DNA from: Cyanobacterium aponinum PCC 10605
GTDB taxonomy: Bacteria; Cyanobacteriota; Cyanobacteriia; Cyanobacteriales; Cyanobacteriaceae
DNA: 64,000 nucleotides
Assembly: GCF_000317675.1 (NCBI RefSeq)
Contig: NC_019776.1
Span: 1,364,001-1,428,000, forward strand
Reading direction: 5' to 3'
The notes under the pieces were generated by a model. That model did no database searches. It was given only the letters and a program-made list of their open reading frames with translations, and was not told where the DNA came from. Position 1 is the first letter of the stretch. Every line of letters begins with the position of its first letter. This document shows positions 47,729-56,886 of the stretch, piece by piece. The translations under genes were made by a program, and so were the position numbers.

Positions 47729-48394
47729 ATGAAAGAATTACAATCTAGTCTTGTTATATCTTGCCAAGCTCCTAGCAATTCGCCTTTACACAATCCCGAT
47801 ATTATTGCTAATATAGCCTTAGCTTGTGTAAATCAGGGAGCAAAAGGATTACGTATTGATAGCCCCAATCACATCAAAGCAGTACGAAAATTATTACCTG
47901 ATATTCCCATTATCGGTTTATGGAAACAAATGGGATTAGATTCTGATGTCTATATTACTCCTCGTTTAGAAGATGCGATCGCAGTTGCGGAGGCAGGGGC
48001 TGATATAATTGCTATCGATGCTACCCAAAGAAAACGCCCTAATGGGGAAACACTGGAAGAAATAATTTCCCATATCCAACAAAATTTGCATAAGTTAGTA
48101 ATGGCGGATATTGACACGAAAGAAAATGCGATTATCGCCAGAGATTTGGGAGTGGATTTTATTGGTACAACTCTTTATGGATATACCCAAGACACAAGAC
48201 AATTTACTCCTCCTAATTTTGATTTAATAGAAGAATTAGTCAGGGAAATTGATACACCTATTATTTGTGAGGGGGGAATTAAAACCCCAGAAGAAGCTAA
48301 AAAAGCTCTTGATAAGGGCTGTTTTTGTGTCGTTGTTGGTACCGCAATTACAGGTATTGATTTATTAGCTCAAAATTTTGTTAAAGCCCTGTAG
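47729..48394 (+). CDS. nanE: N-acetylmannosamine-6-phosphate 2-epimerase
   Basis: A TIM-barrel epimerase of 221 residues that interconverts ManNAc-6-P and GlcNAc-6-P. The motifs GAKGLRIDSPNHIKAVR, IIAIDATQRKRPNGETL and ICEGGIKTPEEAKKALD are characteristic, with the catalytic Lys expected in the PIIGLWK segment. No sialate lyase, kinase or other nan gene is near, so the role may be amino-sugar recycling. It is monocistronic and lies between the IS remnant and the unknown locus. Confidence 0.92.
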   Translation: MKELQSSLVISCQAPSNSPLHNPDIIANIALACVNQGAKGLRIDSPNHIKAVRKLLPDIPIIGLWKQMGLDSDVYITPRLEDAIAVAEAGADIIAIDATQRKRPNGETLEEIISHIQQNLHKLVMADIDTKENAIIARDLGVDFIGTTLYGYTQDTRQFTPPNFDLIEELVREIDTPIICEGGIKTPEEAKKALDKGCFCVVVGTAITGIDLLAQNFVKAL

Positions 48395-48451
48395 TAGCTT
48401 TTTATTTCCGTTAGACTTTCACTAAATGCGATCGCAATATAAATAATTAGT

Positions 48452-49906
48452 TTAACTTAATTGAATTTCTCCTGATTCGGCTAACCGCCAATTATTATTA
48501 TTTTCTTGAACAACTGCAGGTTTAATAATATGAATTTCATTACCCTTAAAACCTTGAGACATATTTCCTTTACAAATAAATAATTGAGATTTATTAATAT
48601 TCTGTAAAGTAGGCACATTAAACTTAGTATCTGGGTCTAAAAATAGATAAAATTGACCACTATTATTATTAATAATGTAAAATTCTCCTTGACGATTATT
48701 TTCTTCTAATTCAACAATACCTTCCCATGTACCTGCTAAGATTTTGTTTAAGGTTTCCTTCGTCATGCTTACTCTAATGGCATTTTGAACTAAATTATGG
48801 GGATTTTCTTGATAAGATCGAGCTAAACGTAGATATTCAGGTTCAGGTTCAGACTTAGTTTGTTCTTCTAATTCAGGCTTTAATTCATTATTTTCATCAG
48901 TGATAATCTCATTTTGCGGTTGTGTCTGATTACTACTATATTGCTTTTCAAGAGGATTAACTTTTAATAAAATATTATTTATTTGAGATGTCAGATTTTC
49001 TATTTCTTTTTGCAAAGAATCATTCTTATTTTTTAAATTTTTAATCTGAGCATCTTGCTTAGTAACTTGTTTACTTTGATTCTGATTTCTCTCGGATAAT
49101 TCTTCTATTTTATTTTCTGTTTTCTCAATATGATTATATAATTTGTGATTTTCTTTTTCTATTTTTTTGTTTAGCAAGTAAATCCCAATAAATGCTCCAA
49201 TTAATCCTAAGGCAATAATAAGATTAACAATCCAAAGAATTAAAAAACTACTATTATCTTCTTGAGATGAATTATTTTGTCCCGAAGTTTCCCCTGAATT
49301 ATTACCGAAACGAGGTAGCTTTTCTACGGTTTTTATTTCTTTATCAATCGCTTCTATTTGAGTATTAATAAATCCTGATAATTTGCCATAGGTTTTATTA
49401 TTAAAATTGCCACAATTAGCATCATTCTTAGACAAAAAAAGCCCTAGAGGTATTTGTATGCTTTCACAAATTTCTGTTTTATCTAATCGTCCATCTTCTA
49501 ATAATTTGGTAAATGCTTCTACACTTAATCCCTTTTCCTTTTCTGTTTGTAGTGGTGATAATAAATTATTTAATTCTCTTTTTTCTTCTTCTGATAATTG
49601 ATTTTTTAAATTGCTAACACTGGTGACTAATTTATCATAGTTTTCTTTGATTTTAGTCTCTACTCCTTCAATATCTGTAGTAGGTGGGTTTTTTTTACTT
49701 TCTTCCTCTAGTTTTGTTAACAGTAATTGATTGCTATCATTAAAATTATCATAACTATTTTTTATATCTATTAATAAGCCTTGAAAATTAGGAGATGATG
49801 GAGAATTATTAGATTTACTTTGAGCAAAAACGGGGTAGCTAAAATTAGTAATAATACTAGGAATAAGAGAGGATAAAATTATTGATTTAAGGATTTGATT
49901 TTTCAT
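48452..49906 (-). CDS. Exported/anchored coiled-coil protein with the shared C-terminal domain (locus protein A)
   Basis: A 484-residue protein of no recognised family. The N-terminus has a signal-like segment (SLIPSIITNFSYPVFAQ). A Ser/Asn-rich extracytoplasmic region follows, then a transmembrane helix (about residues 222-244, FLILWIVNLIIALGLIGAFIGI) and a coiled coil (about 248-315). Residues 373-484 are one copy of the domain shared with the genes at 49930-50844 and 58522-59598 (TKETLNKI, GQFYLFLDP, IHIIKPAVV, WRLAESGEIQLS). The layout suggests the shared domain is cytoplasmic. It is last in the minus-strand set of the tubulin/actin-like locus. Confidence 0.8.
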   Translation of the reverse strand: MKNQILKSIILSSLIPSIITNFSYPVFAQSKSNNSPSSPNFQGLLIDIKNSYDNFNDSNQLLLTKLEEESKKNPPTTDIEGVETKIKENYDKLVTSVSNLKNQLSEEEKRELNNLLSPLQTEKEKGLSVEAFTKLLEDGRLDKTEICESIQIPLGLFLSKNDANCGNFNNKTYGKLSGFINTQIEAIDKEIKTVEKLPRFGNNSGETSGQNNSSQEDNSSFLILWIVNLIIALGLIGAFIGIYLLNKKIEKENHKLYNHIEKTENKIEELSERNQNQSKQVTKQDAQIKNLKNKNDSLQKEIENLTSQINNILLKVNPLEKQYSSNQTQPQNEIITDENNELKPELEEQTKSEPEPEYLRLARSYQENPHNLVQNAIRVSMTKETLNKILAGTWEGIVELEENNRQGEFYIINNNSGQFYLFLDPDTKFNVPTLQNINKSQLFICKGNMSQGFKGNEIHIIKPAVVQENNNNWRLAESGEIQLS

Positions 49907-49929
49907 GGTTCACCTCTTGATTATAATAA

Positions 49930-50844
49930 TTAAAATTGTAAGACTCCTTTTTCTGTTAACTGCCATTGGTTGTTAATTTCCATTACTTTAGCAGTTTTTA
50001 ATACTCGAAAATTTTTTGATATATTATCTTGATAATTATTTAATTCAAAAATAGTTTTAATTGCTTTTAAATTGGTGTTTATTTTCAGGTTTAAGTCTGG
50101 TAGCAAACAATATCCCCCATTTTTTAATTCCACTATCCAATAGTCACTTTGGTGAGACTCTTGAAAAACTATTTGATTAGCTTTGTTAAGATAAATGTCT
50201 TCTAAGGTTTTTTTTGTAGCATTTACTTTATAAGCATATTGTTCTAAAAATTCGGGATTATTATAATATTGTTCGAGAATATATTGTTCATATTGATTAA
50301 TTTCTATATTGGGTATTTTTTCTAAATTAGGAGATTTTTCTGGGTAGTTTTCTTTATTTTCGATAAATTCTGTTTCAATAGTATAGGAAGAATTATCAAA
50401 CTGATTGTCTTGATTGCTGATATGATTTATCGGTAATTTCTTCAATGATTCTTGGATAATTTCTCTAATCTCTGCTTTTACTTCGGAAATTATTTCTTGT
50501 TTTAATTCCTCTTTTATGTTTGTTGATAAAGGCTGTTCTGGCGATAAGTTTTCTAGTTTTCTTTCTATGTCTGAAAGTCTTAATTTTATCTCAAATAATT
50601 CTTGTGTAAAGTTTGGTGATTCTTCCATTTTTTTTCTTAACTCATTTCTCTCTTTACGGTATTGTCTAATTTTACTAAAAGCTATTCTTGCCCATTTTTC
50701 TGCTGTTTTAATTAGTTTCTCTGGTGATTGTTTTTTATAGTTTAAGTAAATTCCTAAATCCCAATAACATACTGTACATTTTTCCTGATTAATTTGATAT
50801 TGTGTGCCGCAGATGGGACATTTATTTTCGTGTTTAGAAAACAT
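49930..50844 (-). CDS. Zinc-ribbon, coiled-coil protein with the shared C-terminal domain (locus protein B)
   Basis: A 304-residue protein. A zinc ribbon at residues 7-27 (CPICGTQYQINQEKCTVCYW) opens the chain. A charged coiled coil of about 90 residues follows. Residues 200-304 are a second copy of the shared domain (TKKTLEDIY, GGYCLLPD, FRVLKTAKVM, WQLTEKGVLQF). It has no signal or membrane segment, so it is probably cytoplasmic. It starts 248 bp after the stop of the 1102-residue gene and ends 23 bp before locus protein A. Confidence 0.82.
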   Translation of the reverse strand: MFSKHENKCPICGTQYQINQEKCTVCYWDLGIYLNYKKQSPEKLIKTAEKWARIAFSKIRQYRKERNELRKKMEESPNFTQELFEIKLRLSDIERKLENLSPEQPLSTNIKEELKQEIISEVKAEIREIIQESLKKLPINHISNQDNQFDNSSYTIETEFIENKENYPEKSPNLEKIPNIEINQYEQYILEQYYNNPEFLEQYAYKVNATKKTLEDIYLNKANQIVFQESHQSDYWIVELKNGGYCLLPDLNLKINTNLKAIKTIFELNNYQDNISKNFRVLKTAKVMEINNQWQLTEKGVLQF

Positions 50845-51039
50845 GGTTACATAGTAATTTTTATAATTTTGAATTAGGAAAATTTTGTTTGCCTTTGCCC
50901 CTAAACTTATCTTTAATTTTTTTTAATCTAAAATTTGTCTAAATCGGATATTTAGGGATCACTTAATTTTTAAGTTTCTTTTCATAAGTTGATTTTTTCA
51001 ATTCCTTTAATCTCCCTTTCCCTTGAATAAAGTATTTTG

Positions 51040-51075
51040 ATCCCCCCTAAACCCCCCTTAATAAGGGGGGAATTT
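51040..51075. repeat. C-rich inverted repeat downstream of the actin-like gene
   Basis: The sequence CCCCCCTTAATAAGGGGGG at 51052-51070 forms a strong hairpin about 25 bases after the stop of the minus-strand gene ending at 51093. The CCCCCCTAAACCCCCC motif beside it is typical of dispersed C/G-rich repeats. It may attenuate transcription into locus proteins B and A. Confidence 0.6.
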
Positions 51076-51092
51076 AATGATGGGATTGTTGG

Positions 51093-54000
51093 TTAGTCTC
51101 GGTATGCGTCTGCCCATCTTCTGCCTAAGACGTGGAGTAAGGATTTTAAGCCCATGATAAAGGGGGTTTTTTCCCGTATCATTTTGGCATCTCCTTTGAT
51201 GTCCAGGAGTTCGTTTTCTAGGTGATATTTGACTTCTTTCCAGAGTTGGGCGTTTTTGTCTTCGCTTTCTTCTGAGTTTTCGCCGTTGGATTCGTTGGGT
51301 TTTTGCGGTTTGTAATCGGATTTGGGTAAGGGTTGGATGGTTTGAATTTTGAGAGACTGTAATCCTGCATGAAATTCATAGAGGAATTTTTCGAGGTGGG
51401 TTAATTCGGGGATGTCGAATTTGGTGATTGTACCTTCAAGGTGAAGTCTCGATTGCCAGTCTTTTTCTTGTTTGAATATTTGATCGTCGTCTTGGTATTC
51501 AACGTAATATTTTTCCCCTGCGATCGGATCTATTTCGGTATTGTCTGTAAGCCCTGTTAATTCAGCACCATTGAGAACTAAACCACAAGCTACCTCATGT
51601 TTTGGTCTTTCACTGAGGACAGTTTGTTCTTGGGTATCGTTAAATTCTGAGGCTTTACTTAGGATATAACTTAAGAGTTTATTAAAGTCAGCGTTTCTGT
51701 CGTATTTTCCTGTAGGGGATAACCAGTGGAAGAAACGGGAGGCATTACCGCCAACATAAACGGGGGTAATTTGGGCTTGGCTATATTTGCCTTCTTGATG
51801 AAGGGTTTTGAGAATTAAGCCGACATAGTAGTACAGTCCTGCAACGCCGATCGCAGTTATGGTTATTAGCCTTTGGAAATAGGGATCTTCGTTTTTGTAA
51901 ACTCGTTTATTATTGAGCCATTCTTGGGCTTTGTGACGAAGACAAACATCGATTTTCGTCATAATAGACATTTCGCTCGTGCTTCCCCAATTACCACTAA
52001 TAAATTCCTGCATCAATTTTTCAGCATAGCGAGGATTTTGTGCTAAAACTTCGCTGAAAATGTTTCTTCCTGCCAATAAAACAGAACATTGATAAACAAT
52101 GCGACGATTTTCCCAGATGGATATATCGGAAGTACCGCCACCAATATCAATACAAGTAGTACGCACAAGGGGATGTCTTTCTTTATCGTTGAAATATTGG
52201 GCTAAAGCGACACTTTCGGTGCAAAAACGTTGGTTATCGTCTATTTGGGGAGTGGAATAGTCAATGCCTGTTTTCGGTTGTAACTCGGTGGCGATGTCTT
52301 GCCAGTTACGATGGAAGGTCATTTTATTAATGTAGGAAAAGGCACTGGGATAAGAAACACACCATTGAATAGCGTCCATCCCTTCAGAAGCTGCGATCGC
52401 GCTTATGTGCAGGGCAAGATGACGTAAAAATGCCTTAGAATCTTTGATGTTAGACCATTTCAAATCTAAGCGAATCCATTGTTTATTGGGGTCAAATTCC
52501 GCAGGATCAGGAATATATATACGCCCGTCTAAAATTGGTTGCAATTCATCAACATTGCGATCGCTATTTTTGGTGGTTAAAACCGTACATAAGGGCAAAG
52601 GATCCTCTGATGGTAAAAATGTATCAGGGATAAAATTTTCAATGAGGGCAGGTAAACGAGTACCGAGAGGACTTTCAGTCACATTAAGTTGTAAATCCCT
52701 GTTGATGTCTAATAATGAATCTCCTGTATTATCGCCTCTAACATAAACATTAGTAAAAGAAGTACCAAAGTCAACCCCCACTCGCCATGTGCCTCTGGAA
52801 TTTATTTCGGGTACAGTAGGCAGTAAAATTAAACCTATATCATGGCCATAGGAATTTTTACAAATCACATGGGTGGGCATTTCCTCTAGGGTAGAGAGTT
52901 GGTAAGCACCCGTACCGTTAGGATCTTTGAAACTGCGTGGTTGTTGGGTAGGATTGGGGAAATAGACTTGGAAAGTTTCGTCTCCATAGTCGCCATCGTA
53001 ATAAAAAGTATAATAATTTTTCCAGTTTTTCGCACGGAAATTAGGCCATACCGTTAATACTGGTACATATTTAATGGCGTTTTCTTCCTTGAGGATATAA
53101 TCTTTTTGCAGACGGAGACTGTTAAATTGCCTCTGATTACCCTCTCCGATGCCCGATAAGGGGATAGTTAAGGTTAAGCGAATTCCCTGCCCGTTAACAT
53201 TCACAAAAGGCTCTAATTCGATGTTTTTGAGTAAATCTTCAGGGGTAAAATAGTCTAATAAAATTTCATTAAGAGGTAACAGAGGAGAGATTTTATTTCC
53301 GTTAAAAGTTATCGGTAATTGAGACTTAGGTGTGATCGCACCGGGGAAAGCCCCTTCCAAATCCACAAAGGCTAATTCCTCTAAAAATAAATCTTGAGAT
53401 GCGATCCAGTTCACATCATCCCAAACTAAAGTACCATTTTTGAGATCATTAATATTGAGAGAAGCGAGGGTTTTGTCACGATGTATCCAGATATTTTGTG
53501 GTGCAACCCCCCAATATTCAGAAATGTTTTGATCAATTATGATTAAAGGTTTTTGAGCAGTTTTAACGGCACTGGGAATCACTCTGACGTTAGAAGGTTT
53601 CGGAGGAATTTTTAGAGGTTGATTGAGTAAAATTAACGCTCCTCGGTTGATGGGTTCACCAAAATAAGTCGGATTACTGCTTAATTGTAAAGGGTTTAAG
53701 CCTTGTTCATCTAATTGTAAATCGTTGCGAAATTGAGTAATTAGACGAATCATGCTATTTAAAGCAGTGGGTGAACCTTGATAGTTAACTATTTGTGCCT
53801 GTAAATTCTCTAACCAACGCCACAATAACTCTTTTGATTCTTGGTTTAAATAAGGTTCAGGACTAACTAACATCCCATTTTGATACCATCGCAACCCATT
53901 CCAGTTACCTTCCTCTGATGGGCATACAAGAGTGCTAGGGCTACTCATACCAACGGGTTTACCCTTCCACAAAAATACATAAATTTCTTCCCAAGGGTTT

Positions 54001-54401
54001 TTATTATCTCTGGTGTAAAGGGCGTTAACGGGTTCGGGCATCAGTTGATATAAAGCATCCCCAAAGGGTTGATAACGATATTGGGATAAATCTAAAAACT
54101 GAGCTTTTAAATCAAATCCCTCTACCTCCGCCAGTGCGATCGCAGCTATCATTCCCCGCCATTGATCCACCATTACCTTATGAATGGGGTGTTTGGTATC
54201 ATAAAGAGCCATTTCTGTAATCAGAGGTCTAGCCCACATCGTAGGAACAGAGCTAACGCTTTTCATCGCCCCGGGTGCTTGATAATCAAGGCTATCGGCA
54301 ACATCACGAAACGCCACATCGCCTTTACTATCCCATTTACCGGGTTGTCCTCTGGTGATGGTAGTATCTTCTTTTAGTTTTGATAAAAGTAAATCAGCCA
54401 T
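51093..54401 (-). CDS. Actin/Hsp70-like ATPase with large N-terminal domain (SrfB-like architecture)
   Basis: A 1102-residue protein. The actin/Hsp70 ATPase signatures are in the second half: phosphate-1 GVDFGTSFTNVYVRG (about residue 546), phosphate-2 CIDIGGGTSDISIW (about 752) and an adenosine motif VYVGGNASRF (about 880). The first 540 residues are a beta-rich region without motifs I recognise. The size and layout resemble SrfB-like proteins, but I claim only the fold. It has no signal peptide. It lies 255 bp downstream of the tubulin-like gene on the same strand and is probably part of the same gene set. Confidence 0.88.
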   Translation of the reverse strand: MADLLLSKLKEDTTITRGQPGKWDSKGDVAFRDVADSLDYQAPGAMKSVSSVPTMWARPLITEMALYDTKHPIHKVMVDQWRGMIAAIALAEVEGFDLKAQFLDLSQYRYQPFGDALYQLMPEPVNALYTRDNKNPWEEIYVFLWKGKPVGMSSPSTLVCPSEEGNWNGLRWYQNGMLVSPEPYLNQESKELLWRWLENLQAQIVNYQGSPTALNSMIRLITQFRNDLQLDEQGLNPLQLSSNPTYFGEPINRGALILLNQPLKIPPKPSNVRVIPSAVKTAQKPLIIIDQNISEYWGVAPQNIWIHRDKTLASLNINDLKNGTLVWDDVNWIASQDLFLEELAFVDLEGAFPGAITPKSQLPITFNGNKISPLLPLNEILLDYFTPEDLLKNIELEPFVNVNGQGIRLTLTIPLSGIGEGNQRQFNSLRLQKDYILKEENAIKYVPVLTVWPNFRAKNWKNYYTFYYDGDYGDETFQVYFPNPTQQPRSFKDPNGTGAYQLSTLEEMPTHVICKNSYGHDIGLILLPTVPEINSRGTWRVGVDFGTSFTNVYVRGDNTGDSLLDINRDLQLNVTESPLGTRLPALIENFIPDTFLPSEDPLPLCTVLTTKNSDRNVDELQPILDGRIYIPDPAEFDPNKQWIRLDLKWSNIKDSKAFLRHLALHISAIAASEGMDAIQWCVSYPSAFSYINKMTFHRNWQDIATELQPKTGIDYSTPQIDDNQRFCTESVALAQYFNDKERHPLVRTTCIDIGGGTSDISIWENRRIVYQCSVLLAGRNIFSEVLAQNPRYAEKLMQEFISGNWGSTSEMSIMTKIDVCLRHKAQEWLNNKRVYKNEDPYFQRLITITAIGVAGLYYYVGLILKTLHQEGKYSQAQITPVYVGGNASRFFHWLSPTGKYDRNADFNKLLSYILSKASEFNDTQEQTVLSERPKHEVACGLVLNGAELTGLTDNTEIDPIAGEKYYVEYQDDDQIFKQEKDWQSRLHLEGTITKFDIPELTHLEKFLYEFHAGLQSLKIQTIQPLPKSDYKPQKPNESNGENSEESEDKNAQLWKEVKYHLENELLDIKGDAKMIREKTPFIMGLKSLLHVLGRRWADAYRD

Positions 54402-54656
54402 AGTTGTTAGTTAATAATTTCTGAATAATTGGGTTAGGGAGTTTGGAAAGAGGTGTCAGGTACCAGGTTTCAGGTGTCAGGTTTTAGAAGAAAGTAATGA
54501 GTAACGAGTAACGAGTAATTATCAACTATTCACTTTTGTCTTCCCCCCTCTTGAGGGGGAAAAAGGGGGTTTGCCCTTTTCGCCATCACTCATAGATGAA
54601 AATTCATCCCGAATCTAGGTTAATTCTTCATTCTTCATTTTTCATTTTTAATTCAT
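54402..54656. repeat. Repeat-filled spacer between the tubulin-like and actin-like genes
   Basis: Contains TTTCAGG heptamers (54450-54480), family C copy 4 (54477-54536), a CCCCCTC/GAGGGGG hairpin (about 54545-54560) and a family D segment (54572-54622) matching 6903-6959. No gene is visible. The two flanking genes otherwise look co-directional. Confidence 0.8.
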
Positions 54657-56162
54657 TCACACTTTGCAACAGACATAAACCGCTTTTGCTAATCCTGCCA
54701 CTCCCTGATTCGGTTCGCCAAAATCACGGGTATCTAATTCCCCTATTTTATTTTTGAGAGTGATAGCGTTATCATCTTGCAATAGTTCTTTGGAGCGAGA
54801 ATCATCCCACAATAAATCTGAGAATTTTTCCCCTTTCAAACTCTTAGGATTACCGAAATATTCTCTTGCTTTGAACAGTTGTACCCTTTCGTTATCGCAG
54901 TAGTGAATATCTTTTAACCATCGCAAAAAGTCCTCACACCAAGCGGTAACGCTTTTAATGGCATCCTGTTGATCAGATTCACTCAAATCTGGTAAATGTG
55001 GTCTTTGGTAGCCTCCAATGAATTTTTTTGTCCCTCTAAAGAATTTATCAAACCACGCTAAACCGTTTAATTCTCTAATACCAGCAGTTTTCGCTTTCTG
55101 TAATTGATCTTCAAAATCCGCTAACCAGATAAAGGCAAAACGGGCCGCGTTGACTAGCTTGGCTTTCACTTCTTCTACATGGGGTATATCATCCCACTGT
55201 AAAATCCCCGCTTCATTGCGACTCATAACGTGTACCCCTTCGGGGGGATTATCACAGAAAAAATGACGGGCGGCTAAACCTGCGTAAAATTCCACAAAGT
55301 GAGGGCGATTGACTTGGGTGTCTTTTCCCACGCTAAAATCCCCTAGTTTTTCCATACTCTGATTACCGATGAGATATTTAGTGTCAAACTGGTTAGCTTG
55401 TTCTTTGTAATATCTTAAAGCGGCTTCGGTGTTGAGTAAAAAGAGATCGGAACTGGCGTAAACTTGTTCATTTGTATTACTATTTTTAGGAAAATTAAAA
55501 TAGGGTAAGCCAAAAATACAACCGATTTTCACCCTATCTCTTACCCCGTCTTTTTCTAGTTTATTGGCAATTAATCGTCCAATAGTGGGTAAGCCTGATG
55601 CGCCTGTACCGCCAAAAATTGATCCACAGAGTAAGACTTTGGTTTGAGAACCGCCCCCCGCATTATTTTCGATTTCGTTGATCAAACTGCGCCAAGGCTC
55701 TTGTTCAAGGCTTTCGAGGTTAATTTGGGTCATAATACTAGATCCGATCGCAGGTCTGCCCCTAAAGCCCACTTCTAGGGATACTTGTCTTTCGTCTTCG
55801 GTGTAAAGTACATCGAATAGGTTGCCCAATGGGGGAGAAGTCTGTTTTAAGGTTTCGTAGGAGAAAAATGACCCTAGTTTGCGATCGGCGTTGTTGTTGG
55901 TGAAAGGTGACCAAACTCCATAAGATTCAAGGTTTGTGGTCATCCATGCACATTCTTGATGTTTCCCTTTAAGTAGTTGAAAACATCTTTGATAAATACT
56001 AACCGTACGCTGCGATCGCTGTAGATTACCGTTAGTTTCATCTGCATCTATATATAAAACTTTTAACATATTGGTAGGAATTAAACCCACAGAAGCCAAA
56101 TGTGCGATCGCTTCTATACATTTCGCCCCCGTGCCACCAATGCCGATAACATAAAAACTCAT
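54657..56162 (-). CDS. Tubulin/FtsZ-like GTPase (Tubulin_2 type)
   Basis: A 501-residue protein of the tubulin superfamily. It opens with MSFYVIGIGGTGAKCIEAIAH (T1 nucleotide loop) and has a tubulin T4-like glycine loop in CGSIFGGTGASGLPT (about residues 180-192), which binds GTP phosphates. A DADETNG segment after strand 2 fits T2. The C-terminal half is unlike FtsZ and lacks the FtsZ tail. Such divergent tubulins are usually found with membrane, vWA and actin-like partners and are thought to form filaments, as the neighbours here suggest. No transmembrane segment is present. Confidence 0.9.
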   Translation of the reverse strand: MSFYVIGIGGTGAKCIEAIAHLASVGLIPTNMLKVLYIDADETNGNLQRSQRTVSIYQRCFQLLKGKHQECAWMTTNLESYGVWSPFTNNNADRKLGSFFSYETLKQTSPPLGNLFDVLYTEDERQVSLEVGFRGRPAIGSSIMTQINLESLEQEPWRSLINEIENNAGGGSQTKVLLCGSIFGGTGASGLPTIGRLIANKLEKDGVRDRVKIGCIFGLPYFNFPKNSNTNEQVYASSDLFLLNTEAALRYYKEQANQFDTKYLIGNQSMEKLGDFSVGKDTQVNRPHFVEFYAGLAARHFFCDNPPEGVHVMSRNEAGILQWDDIPHVEEVKAKLVNAARFAFIWLADFEDQLQKAKTAGIRELNGLAWFDKFFRGTKKFIGGYQRPHLPDLSESDQQDAIKSVTAWCEDFLRWLKDIHYCDNERVQLFKAREYFGNPKSLKGEKFSDLLWDDSRSKELLQDDNAITLKNKIGELDTRDFGEPNQGVAGLAKAVYVCCKV

Positions 56163-56184
56163 AAAATTTTCCTCAATATGAACA

Positions 56185-56673
56185 TCAATTCCGATTCATT
56201 AAATCATTTACAGGAATAGCAAAAGGTACAGTTTTACGCTTTAATAGTCCGGGGGTGCTAGTAACAGTGGGCAACCAATATAATAGGAAAAGAGAGTCAA
56301 ACAAGAATAATCCGATCATGGAAAACATTGTTTCTTGAATCAATTCCCCATTTTCATCTTGATTATTAAAATACACCGCCAAGGAAACAACCAGCACCAG
56401 CAAACCAGCACCCACAACCCACAATAACTTAAATGAATCAGCACTCCCCCCCTGATTCTTCAGTAAAATGATGTACCATAAAACCGTAAATAGTACAGAA
56501 AAGCCAAACACAATCCAAGCGGCGACATAATATTGTTGAATCCAATCACGGATAGGAATACTTTTAATTACACCAAAAAATCTTTGCTCATAGAGAAAGG
56601 GTTGCAACCACATCATCACAAAGAAACCCACCAAAGCAAAGACAATAATCCTAATAATTTCTCCGACTTTCAT
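56185..56673 (-). CDS. Four-helix membrane protein of the tubulin locus
   Basis: A 162-residue protein with four membrane helices (about residues 7-25, 48-70, 81-103 and 119-140) and short loops. It has no motif I recognise. It is the first gene of the minus-strand set and ends 22 bp before the tubulin-like start, indicating co-transcription. A membrane anchor for the filament system is an inference from position. Confidence 0.82.
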   Translation of the reverse strand: MKVGEIIRIIVFALVGFFVMMWLQPFLYEQRFFGVIKSIPIRDWIQQYYVAAWIVFGFSVLFTVLWYIILLKNQGGSADSFKLLWVVGAGLLVLVVSLAVYFNNQDENGELIQETMFSMIGLFLFDSLFLLYWLPTVTSTPGLLKRKTVPFAIPVNDLMNRN

Positions 56674-56886
56674 CGATTAACAAACCATTAATTAAGTGAA
56701 TGTAAATATAAAAACTCATTAGGTGTATTTTACACTCATTCAATCTATAAGACTTATTAAGTTTTCTTTCATATCTAGGAAAAAATTTACGGTAATTCAA
56801 AAACTTGATCATAATTTTTTCCAAATTCAAATCGGATTGCTATGACTTATACTTAAAATTGACATCGATAATAGAACAAAGAATTC
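56674..56886. promoter_or_regulatory. Divergent control region of the tubulin/vWA locus
   Basis: A 213-bp gap between the minus-strand membrane-protein start (56673) and the plus-strand lipoprotein start (56887). It holds a palindrome GTGTATTTTACAC (56723-56735, arms GTGTA/TACAC) framed by ACTCATT direct repeats (56714-56720 and 56734-56740). The site lies about 50 bases upstream of the membrane-protein gene and may be an operator. No canonical -35/-10 pair could be fixed with certainty. Confidence 0.5.
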
